Assembly: GCA_026419655.1 (NCBI GenBank)
Contig: JANZZA010000481.1
Location: 1 to 13,863 of the forward strand
Origin: Armatimonadota bacterium
GTDB taxonomy: Bacteria > Armatimonadota > Zipacnadia > Zipacnadales > FEN-943
Reading direction: 5' to 3'
Length of the DNA stretch: 13,863 nucleotides
The translations under genes were made by a program, and so were the position numbers. The notes beneath the pieces are model-generated. The model did no database searches. It was not told where the DNA came from and worked only from the letters and a program-made list of their open reading frames with translations. Positions 1 through 8,800 of this stretch are shown piece after piece. The first letter of the stretch is position 1. Every line of letters starts with the position of its first letter.

Positions 1-809
1 TCGCCAATCTGTACGAAGATGCTTCCTGTGTCGGCGAGGAGTTCGCGGCAGAGGAGCAGGCGGTCGCGCAGGTAGCTCAGATACGAATGGATGCCCAGCT
101 CCCAGGTATCGCGATAGGCTTTAATTTGCTCGGGTTCATGGGTCAGGTCTTCGTCAGCGTCGCGCACGTCGCGTTTGTCCACGCGCGGCTGCCAGTTGGA
201 GGAGTATTTGATGCCGTAGGGCGGGTCCATGTAAATCATCTGGACCTGGCCGGCCATGCCCTCCCGCACCAGAAGCGAGTTCATCACGAGCAGGGAATCG
301 CCGAGGATGAGGCGGTTGGCCCAGTCCACGGAATGCTGGTAGAACTCCACCCGCTGGTCGAGGGGCAGGTCAGGGACCTCGAAAAGGGAGGGCTGCTTTG
401 GACGCGGGCGGCGGAGGCCCTGAATAATGGCCTTGGGAGCCACCCGTTCGTGCACGTGGAGCGAGACGGTGTCTACCTCGAAGGACATCTGGTCGGGTTC
501 CCAGATTTCATCCCATTGGGCCTTCAGGCCGGGCTTGCCCGCCCAGACGAGCTGGGGCTGCAGGTGGGGGTCGTAATTGTAGCGTTTCCTTGGGCCCCGG
601 GGCTGGCGGTCGTACTCGGCCAGGCCAGCCTCTGGGTTGTTCTTACGCTTCTCCAAGTACCGGTAATCCTGTACAGGCCCGTTGTCGAGCGGCTCTCCAG
701 GCTGCTGATAGATGTCGGCGTGTTGGGCGCAATATCCTCCCCGCACCGCCTTCCGCCGACAACCGGCATGAGTACAGCGCTGGAAACTTTGCACGCTCTT
801 GCGGCGCAT
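1..809 (-). CDS. Site-specific (adenine) DNA methyltransferase, Mod-like, N-terminal part
   Basis: Partial gene: it begins at ATG 809-807 and leaves the left edge after 269 codons. The product should transfer a methyl group from S-adenosylmethionine to adenine in DNA. The catalytic motif DPPY is at residues 195-198, followed by GIKYSSNWQPRVDKRDV and then WELGIHSYLSYLRDRL and LADTGSIFVQIGD. This is the usual course of PF01555-type beta-class enzymes such as type III Mod subunits, where DPPY precedes the AdoMet motif; the AdoMet motif would lie outside the window. Residues 12-30 form a likely zinc-binding knuckle (C-x4-C-x9-C-x2-H), an uncommon N-terminal addition. The start is supported by AGGGAG at 819-824, nine bases upstream, and by an in-frame TAA just before it. 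Such enzymes often pair with a restriction helicase; any such partner would lie to the left, outside the window. Identification as a DNA methylase is firm, the exact type is not. Confidence 0.93.
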   Translation of the reverse strand, partial: MRRKSVQSFQRCTHAGCRRKAVRGGYCAQHADIYQQPGEPLDNGPVQDYRYLEKRKNNPEAGLAEYDRQPRGPRKRYNYDPHLQPQLVWAGKPGLKAQWDEIWEPDQMSFEVDTVSLHVHERVAPKAIIQGLRRPRPKQPSLFEVPDLPLDQRVEFYQHSVDWANRLILGDSLLVMNSLLVREGMAGQVQMIYMDPPYGIKYSSNWQPRVDKRDVRDADEDLTHEPEQIKAYRDTWELGIHSYLSYLRDRLLLCRELLADTGSIFVQIG

Positions 810-1349
810 GGCGCCCCACTCCCTGCTTTGTTAAGATTGGCAAGCACAGAACCGATGGGACGTCGTATACAAGACGGCGCGGATGGCCACGAGCGGTCGG
901 CTCGCTTGGCAGCCCCAGCAGCCTTCCCCCCCTTTATTTCCCGCCCCGCCGAGAACGTCCTGCTGCCCGCGCCCCTGGGCGGAAAGCGAGCCTAAATGAG
1001 CAGGGAAACGCGAACCCTGGGCTTGGGTGGCGGTTCCACCGAGAAAATTGCCGGCGGAGGGCGCCCCCGTTGCCGCAGCCGTGGCTATGCGAAGATGTTT
1101 ATAGCTTTGCACTTCTGAGCCCCGGGGCCTGTGCGAGCGCCGTCGCGGATATTCTGGCTGCCCCCGAGAGTGGTTCACATAGGTTGTGCACGCGATTGGT
1201 GTTGTGCGGCAATCTTAGGGCCTGGACACGTGCCTACCCTTTGTGCTTCCGACCGCACTTCTACGCCTGAGTGCTCAGGTCCACCCAAATCCTGTGCCGG
1301 GAAGCGTTCCGATTGCCCCTGCCGCACCGCCGCACTCAGATGATGGCCC

Positions 1350-1363
1350 TGGGGCGCGCCCCA
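1350..1363. repeat. Perfect 14-bp palindrome
   Basis: TGGGGCGCGCCCCA is its own reverse complement over 14 bases. It lies downstream of the OB-fold gene on the minus strand and 15 bases from a second perfect palindrome. It has no loop and no T-run, so it is a poor terminator. It could be a protein-binding site or chance in GC-rich DNA. Confidence 0.5.
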
Positions 1364-1377
1364 CTCCGATATGGGAA

Positions 1378-1394
1378 CCCTGTACGGTACAGGG
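1378..1394. repeat. Perfect 17-bp inverted repeat, possible operator
   Basis: CCCTGTAC-G-GTACAGGG: two 8-base arms around one central base, with no mismatch. This shape resembles a binding site for a dimeric repressor more than a transcription terminator, because no T-run follows on either strand. It is 46 bases beyond the stop codon of the OB-fold gene and 569 bases upstream of the methylase start. No regulator gene is visible in the window, so a role is conjecture. Confidence 0.5.
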
Positions 1395-1403
1395 GATTAT
1401 GCG

Positions 1404-1422
1404 CTGGCTTGATGTAAGCCGG
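1404..1422. repeat. Small hairpin after the operon's last gene
   Basis: CTGGCTT-gatgt-AAGCCGG forms a 7-pair stem (one T-G pair) with a 5-base loop. It lies 18 bases past the stop of the minus-strand OB-fold gene, where a transcript end is expected. No T-run follows on the minus strand, so it is not a classical intrinsic terminator, though it could stabilise the transcript's 3' end. Confidence 0.35.
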
Positions 1423-1439
1423 CCGAATCGCAGGGGGCG

Positions 1440-1805
1440 TCACTCGGCCTGTATCCCCACCACAGTTAGTTCGCCTATCTGGAGCATGGTATTGACGCGT
1501 CCGCGGACGCGAACTCGTGTTCCGCGCGGTGGGGCGGGGCCGCGTTTAGCCACCCAGATGCTGCCCGTTCCGTCGTTTATGCTCATGCTGCCGATGCCAA
1601 AGAGCGAAATGCTGTCTTCGACGTAGCCGACGACGGTTACGACTTTGTTTTCAAACCGGTCCGGGCGGTCGAGAATATCCTTAATTCGCACAGAGACGTA
1701 TGACCGAGAGAGCAACAGGCCGATTGCGACGAGGCCTGCGGCACCGATGAGCAACAAAAGCGGCAGGGCTCGCCCGCGTGCTGCACCCGCGATTTCCAGC
1801 GGCAT
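1440..1805 (-). CDS. Membrane-anchored OB-fold protein, last gene of tubulin-like cluster
   Basis: A 121-residue protein of unknown role. Residues 13-33 form one membrane segment, preceded by two arginines (R10, R12), which favours a cytoplasmic N-terminus and an exported C-terminal domain. Residues 38-118 look like a small five-stranded OB-fold of the tRNA_anti-like type. The visible pattern is KVVTVVGYVED, then a SINDGTGSIWV turn, then TRVRVRGRV and a final strand LTVVGIQ. Related single-TM OB-fold proteins occur widely as membrane-complex parts; CcmE has a comparable arrangement but carries a haem-binding histidine that I do not see here. The ATG lies only 3 bases after the TAG of the transglutaminase-like gene, so the two are almost certainly co-transcribed and translationally coupled. 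The fold assignment is by pattern only. Confidence 0.72.
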   Translation of the reverse strand: MPLEIAGAARGRALPLLLLIGAAGLVAIGLLLSRSYVSVRIKDILDRPDRFENKVVTVVGYVEDSISLFGIGSMSINDGTGSIWVAKRGPAPPRGTRVRVRGRVNTMLQIGELTVVGIQAE

Positions 1806-1808
1806 GTG

Positions 1809-2936
1809 CTATCCCTCTGGCGTAGGAATCACTTCGATGGGGCCTGCGAGGTCGGGCGGGCCCTCGCCGATCCAGGCTCCCTGGGCCGTCGCCTCGCAGT
1901 AATAGTAAACCCTGCCCCCGTGTTCAATGGCCAGTGCGCCGGGCGTGCCCACTGGCTCGAAAGCCAGCCCGACAGCCACATGTCCCGGAAGGTCGAGGAG
2001 CGTCGCGTCGTAACCCATGTATCTCATGGCGGCGGCTGCGAGGATGGCCTTGTCCTCACAATCGCCTATCTCATCCTCGACAGTCTCCACCGGGTACTTC
2101 GGGTACTCGGCTGCACCTGTTGTTTCCGCGTCGGTCGCGTACTCTATCGCGCTTTGGGCGAAGCTGAGCACCAGGGCTGCTTCCTGCAGAGGAGTAAGCT
2201 CGCGGGTACGAGACACCTCCCGCAAGGCGTGAGCAAGCGAAGCTAGAGTGGGTCCGATTCCCCGCGCCACGTATTCCAGACCCCATCTCTTGACGTCTCC
2301 AACGCGCTCAGCGCTGCGTTTCTGCTCCAGCTCACTCAGGTCCACCGTGACCTTCGTTTCTATGCCAAACGCATGGCGCCAAACGGGGTCGGAATAGTAC
2401 TGCCAGAAGAATTCCTTCTGTTTGAGGTGCTGAGGCACAGGAGCTGGCTCGGCGGGGACAGTTTCGACTTCGGGCTCGGGTGCGGGCGCTGGCGACGGAG
2501 CCACTGGCGGCGCCGGAGTCGGCCGAAGGTCTGGCAACCTTGGGGGCGGCAATGTCCGTTTCGGCCAGACGGCAGCATATCCGCTCGCAACAACCGAAAC
2601 AGCGGCGAAGATGATCAAAGCAGGGTCGAAATGGCCCACCAGTACTGCAGAAACCGCCGAGAACAGCGAGACGACGAGAACCGAGGTCTCAATCCGGGGC
2701 GACAGGCCGTATTGGACGGCGTCGGCTACCAAAGCACCAATACGCCGCAGCTCTCCATCAGTCCATGCGTCAACGGTCAGCAGCAGCAAGTACCACAGCG
2801 CAACACCGCCCGCGTAAACGCCTAGCACGCGCTTGGCCAGCCACAACAATTCATTTGGTGCTAGACCAAGTGACTGAAGCACCACTAAACCAACCGCTGC
2901 CACGACTGCCCAAAAAGCACTCCAAGCTAGGAACAT
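1809..2936 (-). CDS. Four-TM protein with C-terminal transglutaminase-like domain
   Basis: A 375-residue membrane protein. Hydrophobic segments are at about 4-24, 36-54, 83-101 and 105-123. A proline- and alanine-rich linker (about 129-168) leads to a folded C-terminal domain. The domain carries a transglutaminase/papain-type triad: Cys293 in IGDCEDKA, His319 in LPGHVAVGL, and Glu348 in YYYCEATAQGAWIGE, where relatives usually have a D or E at the third position. Such domains act as cysteine proteases, transglutaminases or amidases; which applies here is unknown. Four TM segments with KR after the last suggest that both ends are cytoplasmic, on the same side as the tubulin-like proteins. ATG 2936 is preceded by GAGGGG and lies 21 bases after the previous stop; the next gene follows after 3 bases. 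The domain call is strong, the substrate is open. Confidence 0.86.
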   Translation of the reverse strand: MFLAWSAFWAVVAAVGLVVLQSLGLAPNELLWLAKRVLGVYAGGVALWYLLLLTVDAWTDGELRRIGALVADAVQYGLSPRIETSVLVVSLFSAVSAVLVGHFDPALIIFAAVSVVASGYAAVWPKRTLPPPRLPDLRPTPAPPVAPSPAPAPEPEVETVPAEPAPVPQHLKQKEFFWQYYSDPVWRHAFGIETKVTVDLSELEQKRSAERVGDVKRWGLEYVARGIGPTLASLAHALREVSRTRELTPLQEAALVLSFAQSAIEYATDAETTGAAEYPKYPVETVEDEIGDCEDKAILAAAAMRYMGYDATLLDLPGHVAVGLAFEPVGTPGALAIEHGGRVYYYCEATAQGAWIGEGPPDLAGPIEVIPTPEG

Positions 2937-2957
2937 ATACTCTGCCCCTCGCCTAGA

Positions 2958-5681
2958 TTACTGGTCTGGCAGGGTACTCCGGTTGGACACCTGGACGGTC
3001 GAGCGGGCCTCCGCCGGCAGGTCGGCGAAGGCCTGCTGGAGGCGCGGTACGACGTATCCCAGGCACTCTAAGGGAACACCCGCAAAACCGTTGACCACAA
3101 AGGAGTGCACTGGCGAACTGCACGGAAGAAACTTGTCAAAGCCTTTTGCTACAGCCATCTCGCCAAAAGGAGTGACAGCACCCGTGTCTGCTGGGGAGTT
3201 TGTGGCCACCTGGATCGAGGGCGCGAACAGGGCACGCAACGCATAAACAGCCTCTACGCCGGAAAGACATTCAGTACGGGGCTCAGCAGAAGGTGCTGCC
3301 AGTTTCTCCACAGTTTCCTGCCATAGCACGGCGACGCGGCCAGGCTCCCGGCCCAGCTTCTTGTCCTCTTCGGCCTGCTCGGCCAAAACGTCGTCCACAG
3401 TCTTGCGCCGCCAGTCCTGGAAATGGGTCGGTGCTTCAGCCAGATAGCTCACCAGGCGGTCTGCCGTCTGTACGGCCCACGCCGACGGATTGGCTCCTAC
3501 GCCCTCCCGCCAACCGCGATACAAGCCCGTCTGGTTAACCAGCTCTTGCCAAAGCTGCTGCGGACCGTCATCCTCGGCATAAACCACCGACGAGGTCACC
3601 ACCAGGCCCTCGAATTCGGATGGTTGGATCACGGTTGCCTGCAGGGCTTCGTCCTGCCAGGCGGGTGCCGAAGGTTGGAGCGGCGACTGATCCCAGCGGT
3701 CGAAGTCCTCGAGGACCGGGCTGCCCTGCCAGTACTCGCGGTCCCGGCCGCGAGGCCCGTAGCGGTCGCCGAGGGTTGTCCAGGCAACGTACTCTCCGAC
3801 CTGCGGAAGGGCGTGGGCGCGCCATACCCTGAACTCGGCCGACGCCAGCGCCGCCCTCAACCCACACAACCTCGACAGCTCTGCGTCAACCTCAGCTCCG
3901 ACCCAGCGGATTAGCGGTTCTACTTGCTGGCGCACCAGCTCCCGCAAGCCCTCACGTGCCTTCTCCTCCACCGCCCGTACCGCCCGGGCACGCTTGCGCA
4001 GTACATCAGCATGTCGTACCAGCCAGAAAACGCTTGCAAGGAACAAAGAAATCAACGGACCGACGGCAAAGCTCAGGCCGCCCGGAAGTATGGGCCAGCG
4101 CGGCTCCACCACCGCACGCACGAACAATCCCAGGGGCACGCCCATCAGCATGGCGCGAGTTAGAAGGAAGACGGCATTGGGCATCCGGGCTATAGCCTCC
4201 GCAAGTGCCTTGCGGGCTTTGTCTGTGTCAGGTGGGTCGGTGTGTCTGCGGCGGGAGAAATCGCGCCAGAATTGATCCAGCATTTGCTTGCCACGCTGCA
4301 GGACCTGTTCGGCCCATCTAATGCCCTTACCGGCATCGCTTATAGCCTCGTCCGTCATCTCTCGCACCGCACTGGCAAGCCCTTCTCCGACCCGCAGCGC
4401 GTTTTCCGTAATAAGATAAGATGCCCGCCGAAGCTTACTCAGCAGTAGTAATTCGTAATCGGCAATCTCTTCGGGCCACCGCTCCATCCGCCGTTCGTCG
4501 GCTGCCACCTCCCATCCAGTCGGGGCCAACAATTTGTTGCCCTCATTGTCGTGCGCCACTGCTTCCTCCAGGCTGTTTAGAAAAGCTTCCGGGCGAAACG
4601 ACAAGCGAGCCGCCCCGAAAATGGCTACGAACCGTTTCTCAGCCTCCGCCAGCTCCTCTTCGTCTATCTGCCGGCAAGGGAGAAGACCACAGCGGCGGAT
4701 GGCTACCATGGCCACCCGTGCGGCCGCGTAGGTCAGCATCTCGCGGCGGGGATAGTACACTGCGGCACAACCGATAGACCCGTAGTAGGTTCGCCCCGCT
4801 GCCACGCGCTGCTCGGGCACGTGCAGCAGTCCGGCCTCGCCGCCTTCTTTCGTTGTCAGCTGTTCGTGCGTCAGCAGATAAAGCTCGACAAGGCGTCCCG
4901 CCAGGCCGGCAAGCGTGCCCTCGGGTAAGCGATGGCCCAGCACGTTCTCTTCGCCCAGGTACAGGAAAACGTCAAAAAGCGGCCAGCGGTCGCGTGCGAG
5001 GATGCCAAGATCTCCCGGCAACGTGAGCCCGGAAACTTCGAATGGGACCCCACTACCAGTTGCTAAACCCCCTGCTAAAGCGTCCTGCTCTTTTAGCCGC
5101 AACAGTCCGCGCGCGCGCCTGACCAGTAGTTCCTGCCCCGTCGCATTCCCCTCCAGCACCGCGCCGATCCCGATGACGTGGCTTTGCGTCCTGGGAGCCA
5201 GTTCTCTAACCCTTGCGCGAGCGGCGGTGGCAATCTCGCTAGCCCACAAACCTGCCCCAGGCTCGCCGTAGTCAGCTATCACGAAAATGTCCACTACCAG
5301 GGTCTGGTCAGGTAGTACAAGACGCTGGATGCCGCAGTTTCTAAGCAGCTCGTCGTGATTTATGGAACGCGCGTCGATAATCTGAGTAGCGAGTGCCTTT
5401 GTAATTTGTTCCGCACTGGCTTCCAGGGCCTCCCACGCGGCCTCGTCGCTGCTGGGGACCGTGCGGTCGATGGACCACGGCCAGCCACACAGGCTGACCA
5501 CCTCACCGTTCTCCTGCCGCAGCGCCAGGAACCGGACAATGGCCTCTAGCTGTGGAGCGAAGCTGAAGAGAGCTTCTGCTGCCCGTCCTGCCGCCCGACT
5601 CCCCCAGTTGCCAACCCCCACTATCAACGAAGTTGGTATCCTAACGACACGCTCGTGAGGCTCCGCCAAGAAGCTGCTCAC
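2958..5681 (-). CDS. Membrane-anchored, degenerate tubulin-like paralogue
   Basis: A 907-residue protein that I read as a diverged paralogue of the neighbouring tubulin-like protein. Residues 17-30 (TSLIVGVGNWGSRA) match the first nucleotide-binding loop region but lack the usual GGTG. Residues 131-144 (DIFVIADYGEPGAG) stand where the partner has VYILGSLCGGTGAG, so the tubulin signature has become GEPGAG. Further shared landmarks are GSIGCAAVYYPRRE (301-314; partner GSLGLSAYVYPRRQ) and a C-terminal stretch with GVPLECL (partner GIPVKAL). Two TM segments lie at about 503-525 and 534-555, followed by a very basic stretch (RHADVLRKRARAVR), so both large domains should be cytoplasmic. Nucleotide binding may be lost or altered. 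The start is GTG, set by AGGAGAGG at 5690-5697 with an 8-base gap and an in-frame TGA just upstream. It could act as membrane anchor or cap for the intact partner. Confidence 0.8.
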   Translation of the reverse strand: MSSFLAEPHERVVRIPTSLIVGVGNWGSRAAGRAAEALFSFAPQLEAIVRFLALRQENGEVVSLCGWPWSIDRTVPSSDEAAWEALEASAEQITKALATQIIDARSINHDELLRNCGIQRLVLPDQTLVVDIFVIADYGEPGAGLWASEIATAARARVRELAPRTQSHVIGIGAVLEGNATGQELLVRRARGLLRLKEQDALAGGLATGSGVPFEVSGLTLPGDLGILARDRWPLFDVFLYLGEENVLGHRLPEGTLAGLAGRLVELYLLTHEQLTTKEGGEAGLLHVPEQRVAAGRTYYGSIGCAAVYYPRREMLTYAAARVAMVAIRRCGLLPCRQIDEEELAEAEKRFVAIFGAARLSFRPEAFLNSLEEAVAHDNEGNKLLAPTGWEVAADERRMERWPEEIADYELLLLSKLRRASYLITENALRVGEGLASAVREMTDEAISDAGKGIRWAEQVLQRGKQMLDQFWRDFSRRRHTDPPDTDKARKALAEAIARMPNAVFLLTRAMLMGVPLGLFVRAVVEPRWPILPGGLSFAVGPLISLFLASVFWLVRHADVLRKRARAVRAVEEKAREGLRELVRQQVEPLIRWVGAEVDAELSRLCGLRAALASAEFRVWRAHALPQVGEYVAWTTLGDRYGPRGRDREYWQGSPVLEDFDRWDQSPLQPSAPAWQDEALQATVIQPSEFEGLVVTSSVVYAEDDGPQQLWQELVNQTGLYRGWREGVGANPSAWAVQTADRLVSYLAEAPTHFQDWRRKTVDDVLAEQAEEDKKLGREPGRVAVLWQETVEKLAAPSAEPRTECLSGVEAVYALRALFAPSIQVATNSPADTGAVTPFGEMAVAKGFDKFLPCSSPVHSFVVNGFAGVPLECLGYVVPRLQQAFADLPAEARSTVQVSNRSTLPDQ

Positions 5682-5828
5682 AGCTACGACCTCTCCTCAT
5701 AGAGCCTGCTGCAGACGTTACCTGCCTCGCCCCCGGACGCGGTCGCAAGTAAAAGGTCGGGACCGCAGCGTTGTCCGCTTTCTTCACCAGAGATAAGCCA
5801 ACGCCCGCTTTCGCAACAGTCTCCCGTA
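5682..5828 (-). other. 147-bp gap between the two tubulin-like genes
   Basis: The other cluster genes are separated by 3 to 41 bases, so this gap stands out. It contains the ribosome binding site of the downstream gene at its end. I see no intrinsic terminator with a T-run and no convincing sigma-70 promoter. It could hold an internal promoter or a processing site. Confidence 0.4.
5690..5697 (-). promoter_or_regulatory. Ribosome binding site that fixes a GTG start
   Basis: AGGAGAGG on the minus strand, 8 bases before GTG 5681-5679. An in-frame TGA lies directly upstream, so no longer reading is possible. This supports GTG as the true start of the membrane-anchored tubulin-like gene. Confidence 0.8.
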
Positions 5829-8800
5829 CTAAGACACTTGCCCGCCCAGCTTTTCCCTGATGTACCTTTCCACAGCTCGAATCATTCGATCCAAAAGTTG
5901 CGACTTCTCCTCGTATTCGGGGTCGCTGCGAGCAAGCGAGTCTCGCCAGGTCCTCAAGGTTGCGAGCCCTGCAGCCATCTGCTCGGCCACTTGCTGGTAT
6001 CCTTGACGGAGGATCGAGTGGTCGCCGTCTTCGGCAAACCAGGCTTCCAAGGATTCGCGAGCCGTGCGGTCCGACCTGAGCTTTTCCACGGCGTTAGCTA
6101 TCCCCTGGCCGAGCGTTATGGCCTCCACCTCGCGGTCCTGCGGTGCTGCTGGGCACGCATGCAGATAGCACCATCCACCTATGTGCGCCGGTGTAGCCCA
6201 CACGAGCGTCCTGTCTTTTGCCCCTGAACTGCCTTTCACTCGATAACCTTCTGGCAGGCGTGTCGCCAACGCTAGACCGAGAAGTTCTTCTGCCCCGCGC
6301 CTCTGCGACTCGACAAGGGGGTCTTCAAAATTTTCCCAATCCCGGCATATATGCGGCGGCTTTACCGTCACCACCCCGCGCGCACCGCGTACCTTTCGCG
6401 CGCCTTCGAAATATGCCAGTTGCTGCACGTATAACTCATACCACGCGGGCACCTCACGCAAGGCCTTCACTGGTATGCCGAGTTTCCAACGCGCGAGAAC
6501 GATCCGGTCGCGGTCCATAGAAGCTACAGCTTGCACCTGGGCACCGTCCGAAACCTGGGACACGGCGGTGCGAACTTCTTCCCACATCTTACCGGTCTCC
6601 GGCATCGCAAGCACTATGTAGTGCCATTGCCCGCCCTCTTGAGGCAACAAAGCAGGGTTCGTCATCAGCAATTCCGCGCAGTCCTTAGCCATTTCCTGCG
6701 CTCGCTGGGCCAAAATCTCCGGGGCAACCAGGTCAGCCAAAGCCTTGTCTCTCAGATCGCTAAAAGCTGCAAACGCAGCCTCTCCAACGCACTTCACCAG
6801 CTCCTCGCGGCGGTCAGCCACCATGTATCGTTCCTCTTCCGGACTCCATCGAAACCAGTCCCAAAGGTTTCCGGACCGCTGGTGTGCATCGGCTGTTGCA
6901 GCTTCTACCGGGTCCTTATTGTCATCAACGCGGCCCTGGAACCACGTTTCGTACAGTTTCACGACACCCTCTGGCGTCAAGGCGTAGTGCAAATGTTGCG
7001 TGAACCGCCCGCCTTCCTCGCCCGTTGCTGTTCCAAACCGCAATGCACGCTTAGCGGCCTCCTCCGACCTGTGCTGCGCGTCGGCTATCAGTGCAGAAAG
7101 TTTCCCGACTTCGGCAAGCAGGCTATTAACACGCGGCAGCAGCTTAGCGAAAACGTCCTGGGCACATTCCCGTGCCCTTAGCTCCCGGTAGTTCCCAGCT
7201 GCCGCTCTGCACGCATCAACATATGCCTCTACTGCCTGGCGCACCACGGACCGCCTCGGTCCGGCGAGGCCAAACCATGTCCGCTGCAGCGCCGCCTCGC
7301 GTATCTGTTCCTTTGATTTCTGCATCTCGCCTGGCTCATTCTTATCATCGCTATCGCAGCCAGCCAGCTGTGTTCTCAAACTATCGGCCTCGCTGGCCAT
7401 CTCGCTTCGGCACGTCTCTATTCTGGCCTTCAGCTCCTCGAGCGCTCTGGCCAACCCGCGCAGCCCTCCGGCCCACACGTCAACCTGGCGGGCACACCAG
7501 TTCTCCAGCTTTTCAAAGGCAAGGCCCAGCACCTGTGTAGCCTTTTGCTCCATGTTCTGCCGAACAGCTTCAAGCGCTTTCCTGTACTCCGACTCCCACC
7601 CGTCCACCACGCTGGGTACCTCTGTCAGCCGATCTGCCATGCACGTTTGTACGGCATCGGCCAGCAGCTTGCTCACTTCCCCCCAATTGTCCCCAGCCAT
7701 GATCTGGCTTAGTAGCAGGTCCTGCTGATGCTCCTCCAGGTTGGCCTCGGTCATGAACTCAGCGGCAGCAGCCTGTGGATCGAACGAACCGCGGCCGTCA
7801 AGGTAACGTCCGAGCACCTTTCCGCCCAGGGTGTGGAGCACGTAGCTTTCAACCTGCCGGCGTGGGTAAACGTAAGCGGATAGCCCCAAGCTTCCAAGGA
7901 TTGCTTTCGATCCATCAGGCAGCACATCTGGCGGGTTGTTGTCGAGGATAGAGAACATGTCCTGGGAGCCAGCTCCTTGTGCCGCCTGCCAGCCAAGATA
8001 TTGGGTGACCACGAACTCCCCAACTAACCCACAAACGTGGTCGCGGCCGTACCGCAGCCTTCGCCCCCGCGCGTCGCGAGTACCAACGAGTAGAGTAACC
8101 CAGAAGGGCCTGGGACGCTCCAGTTGTTCGATCCGCAGACCGGCAAGCTCCGCCCGGTCAAAGTGTTTAAGCGGATAGTCGAAATGCGTGAAGAAGTGGT
8201 CGAGTTCTTTCAAGAACGCATAAGTGTTGATCTTAGCCATCCGCGCTACGTCCGGGCCCACGCCTTGCCCCTCAAAGGCCGTCGGGTCTACAAAAATGCC
8301 TACCACTGCCAGGGCCTGTCCCTGGAGCATCGCCTTCGCCAGGTAGGCCATATCCAGAGCCATCCCTGCACCAGTGCCGCCGCAGAGGGAACCCAAAATA
8401 TAAACCCTTGGGCCCACGTCGCCCAGGTTCATTTGGAAGCGCTGAAAAGCATCCTGAAGCTGCGCCCAATGCTCCGATGCAGCCCATAGCATCGCCACAT
8501 GCCCCACAGCTCTCGCCTGATGCGCCCCGTCTGTCACGTTGCCTGCAAAGTACGGGTGGGGATAGTCTTCATGGGCCTCCTGGAAGCGAGTCTCCAAAGC
8601 CTGCTCCACGTGGAAGTTGCTGACTTCGAGCACGGGTATCCGTGCTCCAGGCAAATCTCGAACGTAGTTTCGGACACTGGGGTCGGTATCTATAATTAAA
8701 AATTGCAGCCTTGGGGAAAGGTCCTCCAAACGGCCCTTAGCAAAGATCGCTGCCAGCCGGCGGGCTATGTAACTTGTCATCAAGGCGCCCGTCCCGCCAA

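Larger units (their letters stand above)
810..1439. other. Gene-poor interval between methylase and tubulin cluster
   Basis: About 630 bases without a credible gene. Both strands contain open frames, but their translations are rich in Arg, Pro, Ala and Cys and show no domain-like pattern, as expected from chance frames in GC-rich DNA. The right end holds three inverted repeats (1350-1363, 1378-1394, 1404-1422). A hairpin at 1001-1019 (5-base arms, 9-base loop) has no T-run after it. I found no tRNA, CRISPR or rho-independent terminator. The promoter of the methylase gene probably lies in the left part, but I cannot point to clear -35 and -10 boxes. Confidence 0.6.

Noticed and set aside
87..995. 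Plus-strand open frame of about 300 codons
   Set aside because: It lies antisense to the methylase gene, whose minus-strand frame holds DPPY and a good ribosome binding site; the plus translation shows no domain pattern.
1001..1019. Hairpin resembling a tRNA T-arm
   Set aside because: The loop is 9 bases instead of 7, lacks the TTCRA pattern in register, and no acceptor, D or anticodon arms are found around it.
831..1178. Minus-strand 115-codon frame in the gene-poor interval
   Set aside because: Composition is typical of chance frames in GC-rich DNA (Arg, Gly, Ala, Ser rich), with no domain and no strong ribosome binding site.
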